A stretch of DNA of 64,000 nucleotides from Schistocerca nitens (lineage: Eukaryota; Arthropoda; Insecta; Orthoptera; Acrididae), in contig NC_064622.1 in assembly GCF_023898315.1 (NCBI RefSeq), positions 351,769,234-351,833,233 on the forward strand, given 5' to 3'. The notes beneath the pieces were generated by a model, which ran no database searches, was not told the DNA's origin, and saw only the letters and a list, made by a program, of their open reading frames with translations. This document shows positions 44,606 to 55,646 of the stretch, piece after piece; position 1 is the first letter of the stretch, and each line of letters opens with the position of its first letter. A program made the position numbers and the translations under genes.

Positions 44606-44924
44606 TAACCATACAATAAAGCTGCATGCCCTCGGGAAAAATTAGGGCTGTAGTTTCCCCTTGCTTTCAACCGTTCGCAGTACCAGCACAGCAAGGCCGT
44701 TTTGGTTAGTGTTACAAGGCCAGATCAATCAATCATCCAGACTGTTGCCCCTGCAACTACTGGAAAGGCTGCTGCCCCTCTTCAGGAACCACACGTTCTT
44801 CTGGCCTCTCAACAGATACCCCTCCGTTGTGGTTGCACCTACGGTACGGCTATCTGTATCGCTGAAGCATGCAAGCCTCCCCACCAGCGGCAAGGTCCAT
44901 GGTTCATGGGGGAATCCTAACAGT

Positions 44925-45088
44925 AGCCCATACTTTTTCGTAAGTCACTTACCTCACAGAAAATCTTCATAACACGAACTACAGCAATTACAGCAAGCAG
45001 CAACTACAGTTAGCTAAATAAAAAGATTCTAACTACTACAGACTCTAACTACTAAGAAGCATATGGTTAGCAACAGACAGAGCAAATA
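44925..45088. other. No recognised feature
   Basis: A simple CAACTACAG/TAACTACTA-rich stretch with no coding signal. Confidence 0.35.
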
Positions 45089-45100
45089 ATGTATTTAGAA

Positions 45101-45301
45101 AAAACGTTCAAATGTGTGTGAAATCTTATGAGACTTAACTGCTAAGGTCATAAGTCCCTAAGCTTACACACTACTTAACCTAAATTATCCTAAGGACAAA
45201 CACACACACCCATGCCCGAGGGAGGACTCGAACCTCCGCCGGGACCAGCAGCACAGTCCATGACCGCAACGCCTGAGACCGCTCGGCTAATCCCGCGCGG
45301 C
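45101..45301 (-). mobile_element. SINE family 2
   Basis: Full-length minus copy. The complement carries box B near 45225 (GGAGGTTCGAGTCC), and the plus strand reads ACGTTCAAATGTGTGTG at the tail. An 11-bp perfect duplication TGTATTTAGAA flanks it (45090-45100, 45302-45312). Confidence 0.92.
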
Positions 45302-45312
45302 TGTATTTAGAA

Positions 45313-45845
45313 GATTTTACCTTATTCATGTGACATCCAGTTCAAAAAATTATATAGCTATCAATAATTCCACTACCTAAACACTACCACCTACATCCAT
45401 CCCCATTTCCAATACATGTCCTACCAACACTGAGCTTCCCGTAAGAAAATCATGTCCAAGCCCTTCTCTATCAGCTCGCTAAATGCTAGAATCTCTTGCC
45501 GAGGGTGCAGACCGCTGTCTAAGATATTAATAAAGTCTATAGCACTGCTCACATACAAACATACAGACAGGCTACTTACAACTGCCATCGTTTCCCAGGA
45601 AAAATTGTCAATATCTAGGAATAGGCAGGAACGGCCATTTGAAACAAAAGCTTCATATTGATACATGAGTATGCCTTATGGTGTGTGCTATAGAACACAT
45701 TTAAGACATTGTTTTTTGGCCTAGTACCACGCACTTATTGGTTTCACCCACCCAACTTTTTTGCCGTTTTATTCTACCCCAACCTGCTTCGCTTCTTTCA
45801 ACCTTTTTACTCGAGCTGTCTTTCTGCCATTAAACAAACCCACTG
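45313..45845. other. No recognised feature
   Basis: Nothing recognised. Overlapping ORFs at 45421-45666 on both strands have no domain. Confidence 0.35.
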
Positions 45846-45859
45846 AAACGCTTAGCTGC

Positions 45860-46049
45860 GCCGGCCACTCTGCTCTGGCCGAGCGGTTCCAGGCACTTCA
45901 GTCCGGAACCGCGCTGCTGCTGCGGTCGCAGGTTCGCATCCTGCCTCGGGCATGGGTGTGTGTGACGTCCTTAGGTTAGTTAGGTTCATGTAGTTCTAAG
46001 TCTAGGGGACTGATGACCTCAGATGTTAAGTCCCGTAGTGCTTAGAGCC
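45860..46049 (+). mobile_element. SINE family 1
   Basis: Plus copy with GGCCGAGCGGTTCCAGGC (box A) and GGTTCGCATCC (box B, one change). A 14-bp target duplication with two transitions, AAACGCTTAGCTGC/AAACGTTTAGTTGC, flanks it (45846-45859, 46050-46063). Confidence 0.93.
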
Positions 46050-46109
46050 AAACGTTTAGTTGCCCGCGGTGTGCTGCGACTGAAGCAATGCAAAGGAGTG
46101 AGAGTGCAT

Positions 46110-47100
46110 GAGAGAGAGGTATTGGTTAAATGTCTCTCAAGCACTGGCTAAAGTGCCATACATCTGTACTAATGAAGAATGTGCAGACATGGTATACGTC
46201 TACATTTTCTGTGATGATAGTGCACCTGCTGCTGTAGCGCAGGTGCTTTCCGGGACGTGGAATTTCTGACCATAGAGAGTTTACCAGAGCTGTAAGCACA
46301 CATTGTCAAACAGATACCCTTCCAAATTCACATTTTTCTTCTGAAGGTGTTGTTCACAAACCGGCGCAGTAAAAGCAACACATTGTTGAAATGGTGCGGG
46401 ATAGCCCTACTACCAAGCACACGATGACTTTCTGCACTCATCAGTGTCCCACGAACACGTGTATGACGGAATTACATGTACCCATTTCACGTACAGCGTG
46501 TCCACAACATTCACATTGGCGGCAATGCCACGCTACTTAAAATTTTTCAGTGATTATGTGAGAATCGTCATTTGCTTCCATTTATACTATTCGCTGATGA
46601 AGACGCGTTTATACGGAATGGAATTAACAACACACATGGCAGTAATTGGTAGTCGCAGGAAAATCCACACTCTAGATTGGAAACCAATTTAGAAATTAGT
46701 TTTCGTTCAATGTTTGGTGCGGCATGTTCGGTAACTTGTTGACAGCTCCACTCATTTTAGAGGAGCGAATTATGGGACAGGATTACTTGAATTTTTTTGG
46801 GAAATTCGTTTGTTGAACACATTTAGGACGTAGGTTTAGCCACGAGGACTGCAATATAGTTCCACATTTTAGCAGACTTGTGAAGGAACAAGTCAGCTGC
46901 ACTTGCTCTAATCTCTGGATGAGATCCCACCAAGATCGCCAGGCCTTACGCAATTGAACGAAGTCTGAGACGTACAAACGAAATGTGAATACACCAGCTG
47001 AACAGTATGGTCGCAGCTTCGGCGCTCCTTCTCTCATTATGGAGCGTGCAAAGGCACTCATAAAAGCAACACGTGTTCTCCCAAGAGTGCACAAATTCAT
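46110..47100 (+). pseudogene. DUF4817-type IS630 transposase relic
   Basis: The frame at about 46168-46270 reads TNEECADMVYVYIFCDDSA, the DUF4817 start (EEYADM-F-YGFCDGNA), followed by stops. A second frame at 46470-46690 carries Tyr/His-rich VQRVHN-like text and WSQENPH-like text, as in the core preceding the second catalytic Asp. The right part (46783-47100) is unclear. It is the same group as the element at 62868. Confidence 0.65.
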
Positions 47101-47104
47101 TGAA

Positions 47105-48500
47105 GCTGACAGTGGGACGATTTAACTTTTATTGTGAACTGTACGACAGCTGTAACGTGATGTATGAGGTAATGCTTAGGTACGAATGTGTTAAAATACG
47201 CATTTTTCAGTTGATATTTTGTACAACGCATGTTGAAATGCTTTCCAGCTCTTGTACATATGTGCTTGTGTAAACCTCACATGTATTGAACAATAAAAAA
47301 AAGTAACACTGCACATTAAATATGTTCTGCCTCGCAAATCGTTCGTAATAGGGTGTATGTCCATATGAAGCTTTTTGATTCGAGTGATCGTTCCTGTCGT
47401 ATCCGTTAGTATTGATCGTTTCTCTTGTATAAAGGATATTATGCTGCAGCGCCCGTGTTGTTTCGAAATACGAGCATATATTCATTCAGACATGCATGCA
47501 TATCTGAAGAAACACTGCATCTTGCTTCTGAACAACACAGGGACTGCAGCAAAGTTATATTTATCAGACAACACTGCGCAAGCGACTGTCCATTAAAATG
47601 TTCCCCTGTACGGGAATATATTTAAGGAATGTACGAGTGAAGCTTGGAGTCACATGGTTGACGAATGTGGAAGTTTGGGTCCGGCTGCGAATACATTTCA
47701 TGGAAGCCAACATCTCTGTTCCTCCTTCGTGAAAAGACGGAGAAGGAGATCCGAGCCCTCACGGAGACCTACCAACAATCATTCTGCCCGTGCACCATTC
47801 GCGACTGGAACAGGAAAGGCGGAAATGACAGTTGTAATAAAAGTACCCCGTATCGCACACCATTATGTCTCTCGCGGAACATGAATATGACGTAAGGCCA
47901 TGCAGTACCGAGAGGAAAAAAATCGTGCTGATTTATCGTCGTCGATGTGGTGAAGCGAAATCTCAAAAGTGGGGACTGATAATGATCAGCTAGAGAGACT
48001 CAGCAGTAGAACTGGTCAGCGGGATGTGAGAGACAGAGAGAGAGCTCAGTAAAGGGCGTAAGAAAGTTTTACGCGCGAGAGCGGCAGCCAGCCGCCCAGA
48101 CAGCAAGCAGCCAATAAACACGGCCGCCCGCTGCTTCTCTGCTGCGGTGTGCTCTGCTCTCGGGCAGGACGCACCACGTGCAGCCAAGCGCTGGACTCGG
48201 CGCATCTGGCTACGGAGTGCTGGCCGCAATTAGTGCGGACGCCTGGCTTGGCAGCCTCGCATAGCCAATTAGAAGGCAAGAAAATGTGTGCTGAGGGCTT
48301 CGGGATCTCTGTGCGAGAGATGCCGAAGCCGAGGAGTGGAGGCAGAGGGACACCCACAGACTGAATCGCGTCATGTGGAGTCAAGCTGGACACAGAAAAG
48401 TTAGTGAACATCTAAACTGTCAGTTACGAGTAATGATTTGTCACGTGCTTGTTCCATATAGATAGTTCGATCCAGAAATGTTGAAAAGAATAACTGCCAA
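47105..48500. other. Unassigned, includes a GC-rich block
   Basis: 47990-48400 is markedly GC-rich with AGAGAGA runs and GCCGCCCGCTGC blocks, unlike its surroundings. It could be an LTR or promoter fragment, but I found no partner copy. Short overlapping ORFs have no domain. Confidence 0.35.
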
Positions 48501-48833
48501 TACGAACAACTGAGACGTTCCTCGGTGTAGCGAAGCAGCTTAAGTCACTTAATAAAGGTAAGGCCTCCGATCCACGTTGTGCAGCAGTTAGATTCCTTTC
48601 AGAGTATGCTGATACAATAGCTCCTTACTCAGAAATCACACACAACCGCTCGTTCGACGAAAGATCTATACCGAACGAGTGGAACGATGCATAGGTCACA
48701 CGATGGGAAATAGGAGCAATCCGCTGAATTATAGACCAATGTCAGAAACTTTTATTTGCTGGAGAATTTTCGGACATACACGGAAGCCCCAAAGAAAGGC
48801 ATGAGTATTCAAATACAGAGATATATAAAGAGA

Positions 48834-49026
48834 AAAAAATGGTTCTGAGCACTATGGGACTTAACTTCTAGGGTCATCAGTCCCCTAGAACTTAGAACTA
48901 CTTAAACCTAACTAACCTAAGGACATTACACACAACCATGCCCGAGGCTGGATTCGAACCTGCGACCGTAGCGGTCGCGCAGTTCCAGACTGTAGCGTCT
49001 AGAACCGCTCGGCCACTCCGGCCGGC
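48834..49026 (-). mobile_element. SINE family 1
   Basis: Minus copy with perfect 14-bp duplication GATATATAAAGAGA (48820-48833, 49027-49040), inside the Tc1-like relic. Confidence 0.95.
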
Positions 49027-49809
49027 GATATATAAAGAGACAGAGTACAACGATGCGGTTGGCAACACTTATATAAGACAACAAGTGTGTAGCGCAGTTG
49101 TTAGATCGGTTACAGCTGCTACAATGGTAGATTATCAAGATTTAGGTGAGTTTGAACGTGGTGTTATAATCGGAGCACGAGCGATGGGACACAGTATCTC
49201 CGAGGTAGCGATGAAGTGGCCATGTCCCGTACGAACATTTCAAGAGTGTACCGTGAATATCAGGAATCCGGCAAGACATCAAATCTCCGACATCGCTGCG
49301 GCCGGAAAAAGATCCTGCAAGAACGGGACCAACTAGGACTGAAGAGAATCCTTTAACGTGAAAGAGATGCAACCATTCCGCAAATTGCTGCACATTTCAG
49401 TGCTGGGTTATCAGCAAGTGTCAGGTGCGAACCTTTCAATGAAATATCATCGATATGGGCTTTCGGAGCTGAAGGCCCACCCGTGTACCCCTTGATGATT
49501 GCACGACGCAAAGCTTTACGTCTCGCCTGGACCCGTCAACACTGACATTGGACTGTGGATGACTGGAAGCATGTCTAGTGTAGTTTCAAACTGTACCGAG
49601 CGGATGGACATGTACGGGTATGGAGACAACTTCAAGAATCCATGGACCCTGCATGTCAGCAGCGGAGTGTTCAGGCTGGTGAAGGCTCTGTAATGGCGTG
49701 AGGCGTGTGCAGTTGGAGTGATATAGGACCACTGATACGTCTAGAAACGACTCTGTCAGGTGACACGTACGTAAGCATCCTGTCTGATCACCTGCATCCA
49801 TTCACGTCC

Positions 49810-50011
49810 GCCGACCGGTGTGGCTGAGCGGTTCTAGGCGCTGCAGTCTGGAACCGCGTGACCGCTACGGACGCAGGTTCGAATCCTGCCTCGGGCATGG
49901 ATGTGTGTGATGTCCTTAGGTTAGTTAGGTTTAAGTAGTTCTAAGTTCTAGGGGACTGATGGCCACAGATGTTAAGTCCCATAGTGCTCAGAGCCATTTG
50001 AACCATTTGAA
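49810..50011 (+). mobile_element. SINE family 1
   Basis: Plus copy with box B GGTTCGAATCC. 12-bp duplication with one mismatch CCATTCACGTCC/CCATTCATGTCC (49798-49809, 50012-50023), inside the Tc1-like relic. Confidence 0.95.
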
Positions 50012-51662
50012 CCATTCATGTCCATGGTGCATTTCGACGGACTTTGGCAATGTCTGCTACAGAGTTGCTCCAGTGTCAGGCCACTTTCGCTGGCGACCAA
50101 ATTCCTCGAACCTCAGCATTATTGAGTATATCTGGGATGCCTTGCAACGTGCTGTTCAGAAGAGATCTCCACCCCCCCCCCCTTACCCCCCTCGTGCTGT
50201 TACGGGTTTATGGACAGCCCTGTAGGATTCGTGGTGTCAGTTACCTACAGCACTACTTCAGACATTAGTCGACTCAATACCACGTCTCGTTGCGGAGCTT
50301 CTGCGTGCTCGCGGGAGTCCTACACGATATTAGGCAGGTGTAACAGTTTCTTTGCCTCTTGAGTGTATTTTGCGTTAGAACATTATAAATCACATCGAAT
50401 AAAACGATGCCAACACGGATTCAGAAAATATCGTTCTTGTGAAACACAAGTAGCTCTTAATTCTCACGAAATAACGAGCACTATCGAAAGTAGATGTCAA
50501 ACTGATTTTCAAATTTTCAGAAGGCTTTTGACAGCATTACTAGGAAGCGATTTCTAATAAATTTGGATGACTATGGAGTATCGTCTCAGTCATACGATAG
50601 GTTTCGTGGTTTCCTGTCAGGAAACCACGCCAGTTCCTCGTAATTGACGGAAAGTTCTCGAGTATAACAGAAGTAATATCTGGCGTTCCCTGCACTGTTC
50701 CTGATCTGTATAAACGAGACAACCTTAGCAGCCCTCTTACGTTATTTGGAGATGATGCTGTCATTTTCCGTGTAATAATGTCATCAGATCATCAAAATCA
50801 ATTTCGAAAAGATTTAGACAAGATATGCGTATGGTGCTAAAAGATCAAATGAATCGAAATAGTGAAAAGTATGAAATCCATGAGTATCAAAAAGAATCCG
50901 CTAAATTTCCGTTACGCGATAAATCACACAAAACTAAAGCCTGTCAATTCAACTGAAGACTAATGGATTACAGTTACGAATAACTTTAATTGCAACGATC
51001 ACATAGATAATGTTATGGGGAAAGTGAACCAAAAGCTGCGATTTCTTGGCAAAACATTTAAAAAATGCAAGAGGTCTTCAGAAGAGACTGCCTACAGGAC
51101 TATTGTCCGCCCTCCTTTGGTGTACTGCTGCGAGGTGTAGGACGCACATCGGATAGGATTGACGGAGGACATCGAAAAAGTTCAAAGAAGGGCAGTCCGT
51201 TTACTGTTATCGCGAAATAGCGGATAAAGAGCCACTGACATTATACACGAATTTCGGTGGCAAGAATTAAGACAAAGTCGTTTCTGGTTGCAGCAGGATC
51301 TTCTCGTGTTATTTCAACTACCAACTTTCTCCTAAGTGTGTGAAAATATTTTGTTGGCGTCCATCTGCATACGGAGAAATGATCATCTTAAAAAAGTAAG
51401 ATAGATCAAATCTCGTGCGGAGAGATCCAGGCACTTAATTGTGAACAGCAGAGTAATCATGTAGATGTAGTCCAAGATGCCACTCCAGGCGGGTGTAAAA
51501 TGAATGTGCGCAACGGAAAATAATAAAGGCTAAAATGAAGATTTGGGCCTGTCTGACTACTCCCTGAAGCAGATCTTAGGATCTCTTAATTCCATAAATT
51601 ACAATCTAAAAATAAATGAATGATGAAGGTGAGTAATCCTACTAAATGATAAACATTGTTCT

Positions 51663-52137
51663 TGTGGTGTCACCGCTAGACACCACACTTGCTAGGTGGT
51701 AGCTTTAAATCGGCCGCGGTCCATTAGTACATGTCGGACCCGCGTGTCGCCACTGTGTGATCGTAGACCGAGCGCCACCACACGGCAGGTCTAGAGAGAC
51801 GGACTAGCACTCGCCCCAGTTGTACGGACGACATTGCTAGCGACTACACATACGAAGCCTTTCTCTCATTTGCCGAGAGACAGTTAGAATAGCCTTCAGC
51901 TAAGTCCATGGCTACGACCTAGCAAGGCGCCATTAACCATATCTGGAGAGAGTCTCACTTGTATTATCAAGAGCAATGTACAACAAGAAATTAAAGATAA
52001 GTATACGAGAAGCTCCGTTCTTTTCTTTATAGCTTTCATCACGTATCCTGTTTCAGACTTCACGCCAGTCGGCGTGTGTGTACGTGTGCCTTTCGGCTAC
52101 CCCTCACTGTGGACTGGCTGCCTTGTCAGTCCACTAC
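51663..52137 (+). repeat. 5' LTR
   Basis: Begins TGTGGTGTCACC with an internal inverted start (GGTGTC-ACCGCTA-GACACC), and ends CAGTCCACTAC. It contains AAGAAATTAAAGATAAGTATA, possibly a promoter region. Confidence 0.92.
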
Positions 52138-52140
52138 TTT

Positions 52141-52150
52141 GGCGACGAGT
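52141..52150 (+). other. Candidate primer binding site
   Basis: TGGCGACGAG starts a few nt after the LTR. From memory it is complementary to the 3' end of an insect tRNA-Ser(GCU) plus CCA over 10 nt. Confidence 0.55.
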
Positions 52151-52196
52151 CTCAAACGGGACTTTAGCGTTCGTATTGTATTAATTTGCTTGTGTC

Positions 52197-55100
52197 ATGG
52201 CTTCGCCGCATTCTCCAGATGTACTGTCCGAATTTTATCGCTTGCTGAATCAGCAGACGCAGGCGTTATTGGATGCCCTTGGACAGCTCGTCCAGGGTCA
52301 ACGTGCGCTGCACAACGATGCGGCCGCCGCCGCTTCATCGCTACCGCAGCCACAACACGCAGTTGCACCGTCCTTCCGTAATTTTGATTCAACCCAAGAA
52401 TCTTGGACGGAATGGTCCCGACAATTTGGATTTCATCTCGCCGCCTACAGAATTCAAGGTAATGAGCAGCAGCCGTTTTTGCTTTTGTGTGTCGGTGTGT
52501 CCACCTACCGTGTGATAGTGAAATTGTTTCCCCGACGCGACATAGCAACTCTGTCCTACGAAGAAATTTTGTCTGCTTTAGATGCCTATTTCACGGAAAC
52601 AGTCAATGTCGTTGCAAAAAGGTATACGTTCTTTCGTACAAAACATACGGCCGGTCAGACTAATAGGGAGTGGGTTGCAACTTTGCAAGGACTTACTAGG
52701 GACTGTGCATTTGAATGTGACTGTGGACTTCCTTATTCAGATACTATGGTGCGTGATGCAATTGCACAGAACGTTTCTGATGTTCGCATACGGGAACAGA
52801 TTTTGAAACTAGTTAATCCCTCCCTTCAACAAGTGATAGACATATTGGATAGGCAAGACACACTTGACTTTGCTCAGGAATCATTTGACACTTCGCCAGC
52901 AGTGTGTCACATTAACCGGCCCGCCGGGCGCGCAGCGTGGGACGCTAAACGGCCCTCGCGCACGTCCGCGCGGCGGCAGCCTAGCTCGCACACACGTGTG
53001 CCGCGTAAGCATGCCAATGCAGTGCTAAAATCATGCCCGCGGTGTGCAACTAGACATTCGCGTGAAAATTGCCCGTCACGCCAAGCTATTTGCTTTTACT
53101 GTCATAAGAAAGGCCATGTTCAAAGTGTTTGCCAGAAAAAGCTAAGATCAGACAATCACAACAATTCCCGGCCCTTTGCTTCGCGCCGGAATCGAACCAA
53201 GGACAATCAGGCTCGCGAACCTTCGCCCATGGACGTACATGTAGTTAATTCCGCCCCGTCCAGTGCCACTTTATCTAACAGTGACTGTGTTCGTCCCACA
53301 AAAAGTGTGCATCGACGTCGCCGGAAATCCCGTAAAGTCGCAAGTGCTTCTGTACCTGTATCCGTTCACATTGCACATGAAAGTCGCTCTTGTCGTCAGC
53401 AGGACAATAAACTTTTTGTAGACTTGGACTTTGCAGGCAAGGTGATACCATTCCAGCTCGATACCGGAGCTGCAGTTTCATTGCTCAATCACGACACGTA
53501 CAAACAACTGGGCAAACCTCCGTTGCGTGCCGCAAATGTTCAGCTCAATAGTTACTCAGGACAGAATATACCTGTGTTAGGACAGTGCAGCCTTCTTGCA
53601 ACATACAAGGGACAAACAAAACTGGTGTCATTTTACGTTCTTCGTTCTTCTTCGGCAGTGAACTTGTTTGGTTTAGATTTATTTCAATTGTTTAACTTGT
53701 CTATCGTCAATCAGGTCCTATCAGTGAATCAGACTGTGCCTTCAGCCAGTGTTTCTAGTCTATGTGAGGAATTTGCAGACATTTTTGCACCCAGCCTTGG
53801 TTGCGCTAAGAGCTATGAAGCACATTTGGAACTGAAAGTGAACGCGCAACCGAAATTTTTCAGAGCGCGCAATGTTCCCCACGCATTGTGTGATGAGGTC
53901 GCAAGAACATTACACGATTTCGAATCACAAGCTTGCATGTTCATTGATGCGGAAGCTGATGACGTGGTCGAATCGTTTCCGATTGATTTTCGTCGTGTAG
54001 CTACAGCCACAGCTGCTGGCCCTGTCCTTGCTACCGTTTTGCGTTTTGTTGCTACGCAATGGCCCTTGTCAAATTCACGGATCGAGGATCCGCTGGTTCG
54101 CCGATTTTTTGCTCACAAGGAGAGACTTTTTGTACGACGTGGTGTTTTGTTGTTGCGTTCGGATAATGATCAATCCAGAGTCGTGGTCCCACGTTCGTTA
54201 CAGTCCTCTGTCTTACGGCTTCTTCACCAAGGACATTGGGGTATAGTGCGAACGAAACAACTTGCTCGTCAGCACTGTACTTGGTTCGGAATCGATGCTG
54301 CGATTACGAATATGTGCTCTTCTTGCGTGGCGTGTGCCGAACACCAATCCGCACCGCCGCGGAAATTCTTTGCATGGCCGACAGCCACTTCCCCTTGGCA
54401 ACGCTTACATATCGCTTTTGCTGGTCCATTCTGGAATGCTCGATGGTTGGTTGTGGTCGATTCTTTCAGTAATTTTCCTTTTGTTGTCCGGATGTCTTCC
54501 ACGACGTCATCTGCCACCATCCAAGCGTTGTCCGCTATCTTTTGCATTGAAGGTCTACCACAGACTATTGTTTCCGACAATGGCCCACAATTCATGTCCG
54601 CAGAATTTCAGTCATTCTGCAAGGCCAATGGTATTCAACATCTGACATCCGCGCCATTTTCGCCTCAGTCAAACGGTGCCGCTGAACGATTGGTCCGGAC
54701 TTTCAAGTCACAGATGTTGAAGTTAAAAGAGTCGCATTCTCGGGAGGACGCATTGTTGCTCTTTTTGTCTTCGTATCGCTCTCAGCCCCGCGATGGTCGC
54801 TCGCCGGCTGAGTTGCTCCATGGTCGTCCTCATCGAACCTTGATGTCTTTGCTGCATCCGCCGCATCTGGTTCCTGTGCAGCGGCAGACTCCCGCTTTTG
54901 CTCCAGGCGACGTTGTCTATTATCGCAACTATCGCGGTTCACGGCGTAGGCTCGCAGGGCGCATTCTTCGCTGCCTCGGCCGCGCGATGTATTTGGTTTT
55001 GGGGGCCTCTGGTGAGGTGCGTCGGCATCTCAATCAGCTGCGCCTCTGTCGTCGCCTGGGTTCTGCCGCTCCCCGTCTGCTTTCAGCGACGGTGCCGTCC

Positions 55101-55646
55101 GGTCAGCGCCCTGGGGACCCATCTACTGGCTCGCCTCATCCCCAGGTGTTACCGACGATGCCTTCCATTTTGCCCCATGGCGTCGCGCCGTCGCCGCAGC
55201 CGCCGCAGCCGCCTCCGGCGCCGCCCGCAGTGGACGCTTCGCTGCAGCCGCCAAGCGCCTCCCTGGGTCACGCGCCGCCGTCCGCTTTCCGTGACCAGCT
55301 GTCCTCCTCCATGGAACTCTTGCCCGCTCCGGACCACATGGCGTCATCGCGCGTCGGATACACCGACGCAATGGAGGTCGACCCTTCGGCCCCTCCTGTC
55401 TCATTACGGGCGCATACACCGCATGTTGACGTGCACCCTGGACTAGGTTTCCAGGCGTTTCCTAGCTCCCCTCGGACCGAATGGCCGGGTGCGGGTGGCA
55501 CAGCCTCGCCTGTTGTTAGGCTCCCCACCTCATCGCATACGTCGCCATGCGGTCCTCCCCACGGCGGGCGGAAGCCTTATCTCACGACCGTTCGCCGATT
55601 TGCGGGGGAGGAATGTGGTGTCACCGCTAGACACCACACTTGCTAG
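52197..55646 (+). CDS. Gag-protease-integrase polyprotein without RT
   Basis: 1149 residues, uninterrupted. Residues 1-about 320 are Gag: a Gln/Ala-rich N-terminus, the capsid-like WTEWSRQFGFHLAAYRI and REWVATLQGLTRDC regions, and zinc knuckles CPRC-x-C (about 279) and CFYCHKKGHVQSVC (about 297). The protease motif QLDTGAAVSLL has Asp422. At about 578 the sequence passes from the pre-RT region (CDEVARTLHDFESQ) straight into pre-integrase sequence (MFIDAEADDVVESF). Integrase has H677, H680, C707 and C710. Its core reads LHIAFAGPF, VSDNGPQF (D794) and NGAAERL (E830), with 35 residues between D794 and E830. Ala740 (GCT, 54414-54416) stands where Asp is expected. After about 960 the tail is Pro/Ser-rich. 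The last 11 codons lie in the 3' LTR. The start ATG was chosen as the first in frame after the primer site. Confidence 0.92.
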   Translation: MASPHSPDVLSEFYRLLNQQTQALLDALGQLVQGQRALHNDAAAAASSLPQPQHAVAPSFRNFDSTQESWTEWSRQFGFHLAAYRIQGNEQQPFLLLCVGVSTYRVIVKLFPRRDIATLSYEEILSALDAYFTETVNVVAKRYTFFRTKHTAGQTNREWVATLQGLTRDCAFECDCGLPYSDTMVRDAIAQNVSDVRIREQILKLVNPSLQQVIDILDRQDTLDFAQESFDTSPAVCHINRPAGRAAWDAKRPSRTSARRQPSSHTRVPRKHANAVLKSCPRCATRHSRENCPSRQAICFYCHKKGHVQSVCQKKLRSDNHNNSRPFASRRNRTKDNQAREPSPMDVHVVNSAPSSATLSNSDCVRPTKSVHRRRRKSRKVASASVPVSVHIAHESRSCRQQDNKLFVDLDFAGKVIPFQLDTGAAVSLLNHDTYKQLGKPPLRAANVQLNSYSGQNIPVLGQCSLLATYKGQTKLVSFYVLRSSSAVNLFGLDLFQLFNLSIVNQVLSVNQTVPSASVSSLCEEFADIFAPSLGCAKSYEAHLELKVNAQPKFFRARNVPHALCDEVARTLHDFESQACMFIDAEADDVVESFPIDFRRVATATAAGPVLATVLRFVATQWPLSNSRIEDPLVRRFFAHKERLFVRRGVLLLRSDNDQSRVVVPRSLQSSVLRLLHQGHWGIVRTKQLARQHCTWFGIDAAITNMCSSCVACAEHQSAPPRKFFAWPTATSPWQRLHIAFAGPFWNARWLVVVDSFSNFPFVVRMSSTTSSATIQALSAIFCIEGLPQTIVSDNGPQFMSAEFQSFCKANGIQHLTSAPFSPQSNGAAERLVRTFKSQMLKLKESHSREDALLLFLSSYRSQPRDGRSPAELLHGRPHRTLMSLLHPPHLVPVQRQTPAFAPGDVVYYRNYRGSRRRLAGRILRCLGRAMYLVLGASGEVRRHLNQLRLCRRLGSAAPRLLSATVPSGQRPGDPSTGSPHPQVLPTMPSILPHGVAPSPQPPQPPPAPPAVDASLQPPSASLGHAPPSAFRDQLSSSMELLPAPDHMASSRVGYTDAMEVDPSAPPVSLRAHTPHVDVHPGLGFQAFPSSPRTEWPGAGGTASPVVRLPTSSHTSPCGPPHGGRKPYLTTVRRFAGEECGVTARHHTC
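55601..55613 (+). other. Polypurine tract
   Basis: TGCGGGGGAGGAA lies directly before the right LTR and within the ORF. Confidence 0.8.

Larger units (their letters stand above)
41662..44912 (-). mobile_element. RTE-like LINE, near full length, frames broken
   Basis: A 3.25-kb minus-strand element with AATCCTAACA directly at both ends (41652-41661 and 44913-44922), a likely target duplication. The 3' end is a CAACAACAACA-type tail (complement of 41662-41674). It codes in order for an AP-type endonuclease, a connector, reverse transcriptase and a C-terminal region. About 300 bp of 5' leader (44610-44912) precede the coding part. The parts follow in the next entries. Confidence 0.88.
48779..50365 (+). 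mobile_element. Tc1-like element relic with two SINEs
   Basis: TA lies at 48777-48778 and 50366-50367. The ends match imperfectly (CACGGAAGCCCCAAAGAAA and complement CACTCAAGAGGCAAAGAAA). The transposase starts at 49124 (MVDYQDLGEFERGVIIGARA). Later frames show VAWSDESRF-like remnants (about 49570), DWKHV-like text, and YIWDALQRAVQKRS (about 50130), the post-Glu region. SINEs lie at 48834-49026 and 49810-50011. It is inactive. Confidence 0.8.
48508..51470 (+). pseudogene. CR1/L2-like LINE, split by Tc1-like element
   Basis: 48508-48778 and 50368-51470 align with the LINE at 23045. Shared text includes AGCGAAGCAGCTTAA, HGFRKYRSCETQVAL (50415), GDDAVIF (about 50750) and the 3' end ATCATGTAGATGTAG (51450). 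Stops and frameshifts run throughout. The SGVPQGS motif is degraded and the first D of the active site is Gly-preceded. An insertion occupies 48779-50365. Confidence 0.85.

Noticed and set aside
49810..49900. Functional tRNA gene from GGCTGAGCGGTTC...GGTTCGAATCC
   Set aside because: The same head heads every family 1 SINE, followed by the SINE tail and target duplications.
54898..55446. A separate env-like or regulatory ORF overlapping the integrase tail
   Set aside because: It is an out-of-frame Arg/Pro-rich shadow of the proline-rich C-terminus with no signal peptide or membrane segment.
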